From Burkholderiales bacterium (lineage in GTDB: Bacteria > Pseudomonadota > Gammaproteobacteria > Burkholderiales > Burkholderiaceae_C): 44,261 bases of DNA. The position numbers were made by a program, and so were the translations under genes. Where the stretch lies: positions 1 through 44,261 of the forward strand of contig RXJW01000045.1 in NCBI GenBank assembly GCA_003963005.1, written 5' to 3'. Each line of letters starts with the position of its first letter. Positions within the stretch are counted from its first letter, which is position 1. Under the pieces are notes generated by a model. It was not told where the DNA came from, made no database searches, and saw only the letters and a program-made list of their open reading frames with translations. Shown here one piece after another: positions 43,987 through 44,261 of this stretch.

Positions 43987-44226
43987 TCAAGCGTTGGGCG
44001 CCACAAAACAGAGGTGCGTCGTCTTCGCCCGGTCCTTGCAGTCGCTGCACGGGATGCAGCCGTCCTGCGTGCAACCCTGGCCGCCGGGGTCAGGGCGAGT
44101 TACGACCGGCAACTGGACGAATGTCTGGCCGCACCGGTCTGACACACACCAACGGGCCTTCACGAAGGTGATGCCCCGCGAGGTGGTGTAAGTTTTTAGG
44201 CGAGGCGGCCCGTAGAGGGTGGCCAT
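43987..44226 (-). CDS. Small Cys-rich hypothetical protein
   Basis: A 79-residue frame with cysteines in pairs (CVSDRCG, CTQDGC and CSDC), which could bind zinc. I do not recognise it. The ATG at 44226 is assumed; the frame stays open to the window edge with a GTG at 44259, so it may be longer. Its base composition is less extreme than that of its neighbours. The 3' end (coding PNA-stop) runs into a sequence resembling the first part of an integron attC site. Confidence 0.4.
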   Translation of the reverse strand: MATLYGPPRLKTYTTSRGITFVKARWCVSDRCGQTFVQLPVVTRPDPGGQGCTQDGCIPCSDCKDRAKTTHLCFVAPNA

Positions 44227-44261
44227 CGTGGTCCCGGATAAGGTTGAGGTGCGACCCACCA

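Overview
The window is GC-rich, gene-dense DNA from a free-living Gram-negative bacterium that eats plant polymers. A Bug-type solute-binding protein, an oxidative hexarate pathway, two TonB-dependent receptors and the general style of the genes point to a betaproteobacterium of the order Burkholderiales, perhaps near Roseateles, Pelomonas or Mitsuaria. That placement is inference from gene content. I saw no tRNA, rRNA, CRISPR array or insertion sequence.

Layout. (1) 210-5626 is housekeeping: a MoeB/ThiF-like adenylyltransferase, a LOG-family protein and arginase on the minus strand, a divergent MFS transporter, and an S41 C-terminal processing protease. (2) 5811-14967 holds a lipoprotein metallophosphoesterase, a PL10 pectate lyase facing a TonB-dependent receptor, an unrecognised 265-residue protein and a large hybrid histidine kinase. 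The last two genes are each preceded by a copy of the same intergenic repeat. (3) 15002-22467 is a complete galactarate/glucarate catabolic cluster: galactarate dehydratase, glucarate dehydratase, 5-dehydro-4-deoxyglucarate dehydratase, a 2-oxoglutarate-semialdehyde-type dehydrogenase, a Bug binding protein and a FadR-type regulator with recognisable operators. With the pectate lyase it suggests pectin and galacturonate use. (4) 22519-23319 is a class II glutamine amidotransferase.

(5) 23493-43738 is one large carbohydrate-utilisation locus. It contains a secreted GH5 endoglucanase/glucomannanase, an AGE-family epimerase/isomerase, a double SGNH esterase, a GH2 beta-mannosidase, a large TonB-dependent receptor, two tryptophan-halogenase-like flavoproteins, a GH1 beta-glucosidase, a PfkB sugar kinase, a LacI regulator, a GPH-type sugar symporter and a GH27 alpha-galactosidase. 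Together these activities fit acetylated galactoglucomannan: deacetylation, backbone cleavage, outer-membrane uptake, removal of galactose, mannose and glucose, then mannose to fructose to fructose 6-phosphate. A palindrome of the form GTTTAGTAAAC recurs at three promoter regions of the locus and is the likely LacI operator.

Most notable points: the GH2 beta-mannosidase carries an in-frame TGA exactly where a Trp is expected; two halogenase-like flavoproteins sit inside the sugar operon with no obvious halogenation role; and the esterase fuses two different SGNH modules. The right edge (43739-44261) holds a small Cys-rich ORF ending in a sequence that resembles half of an integron attC site.
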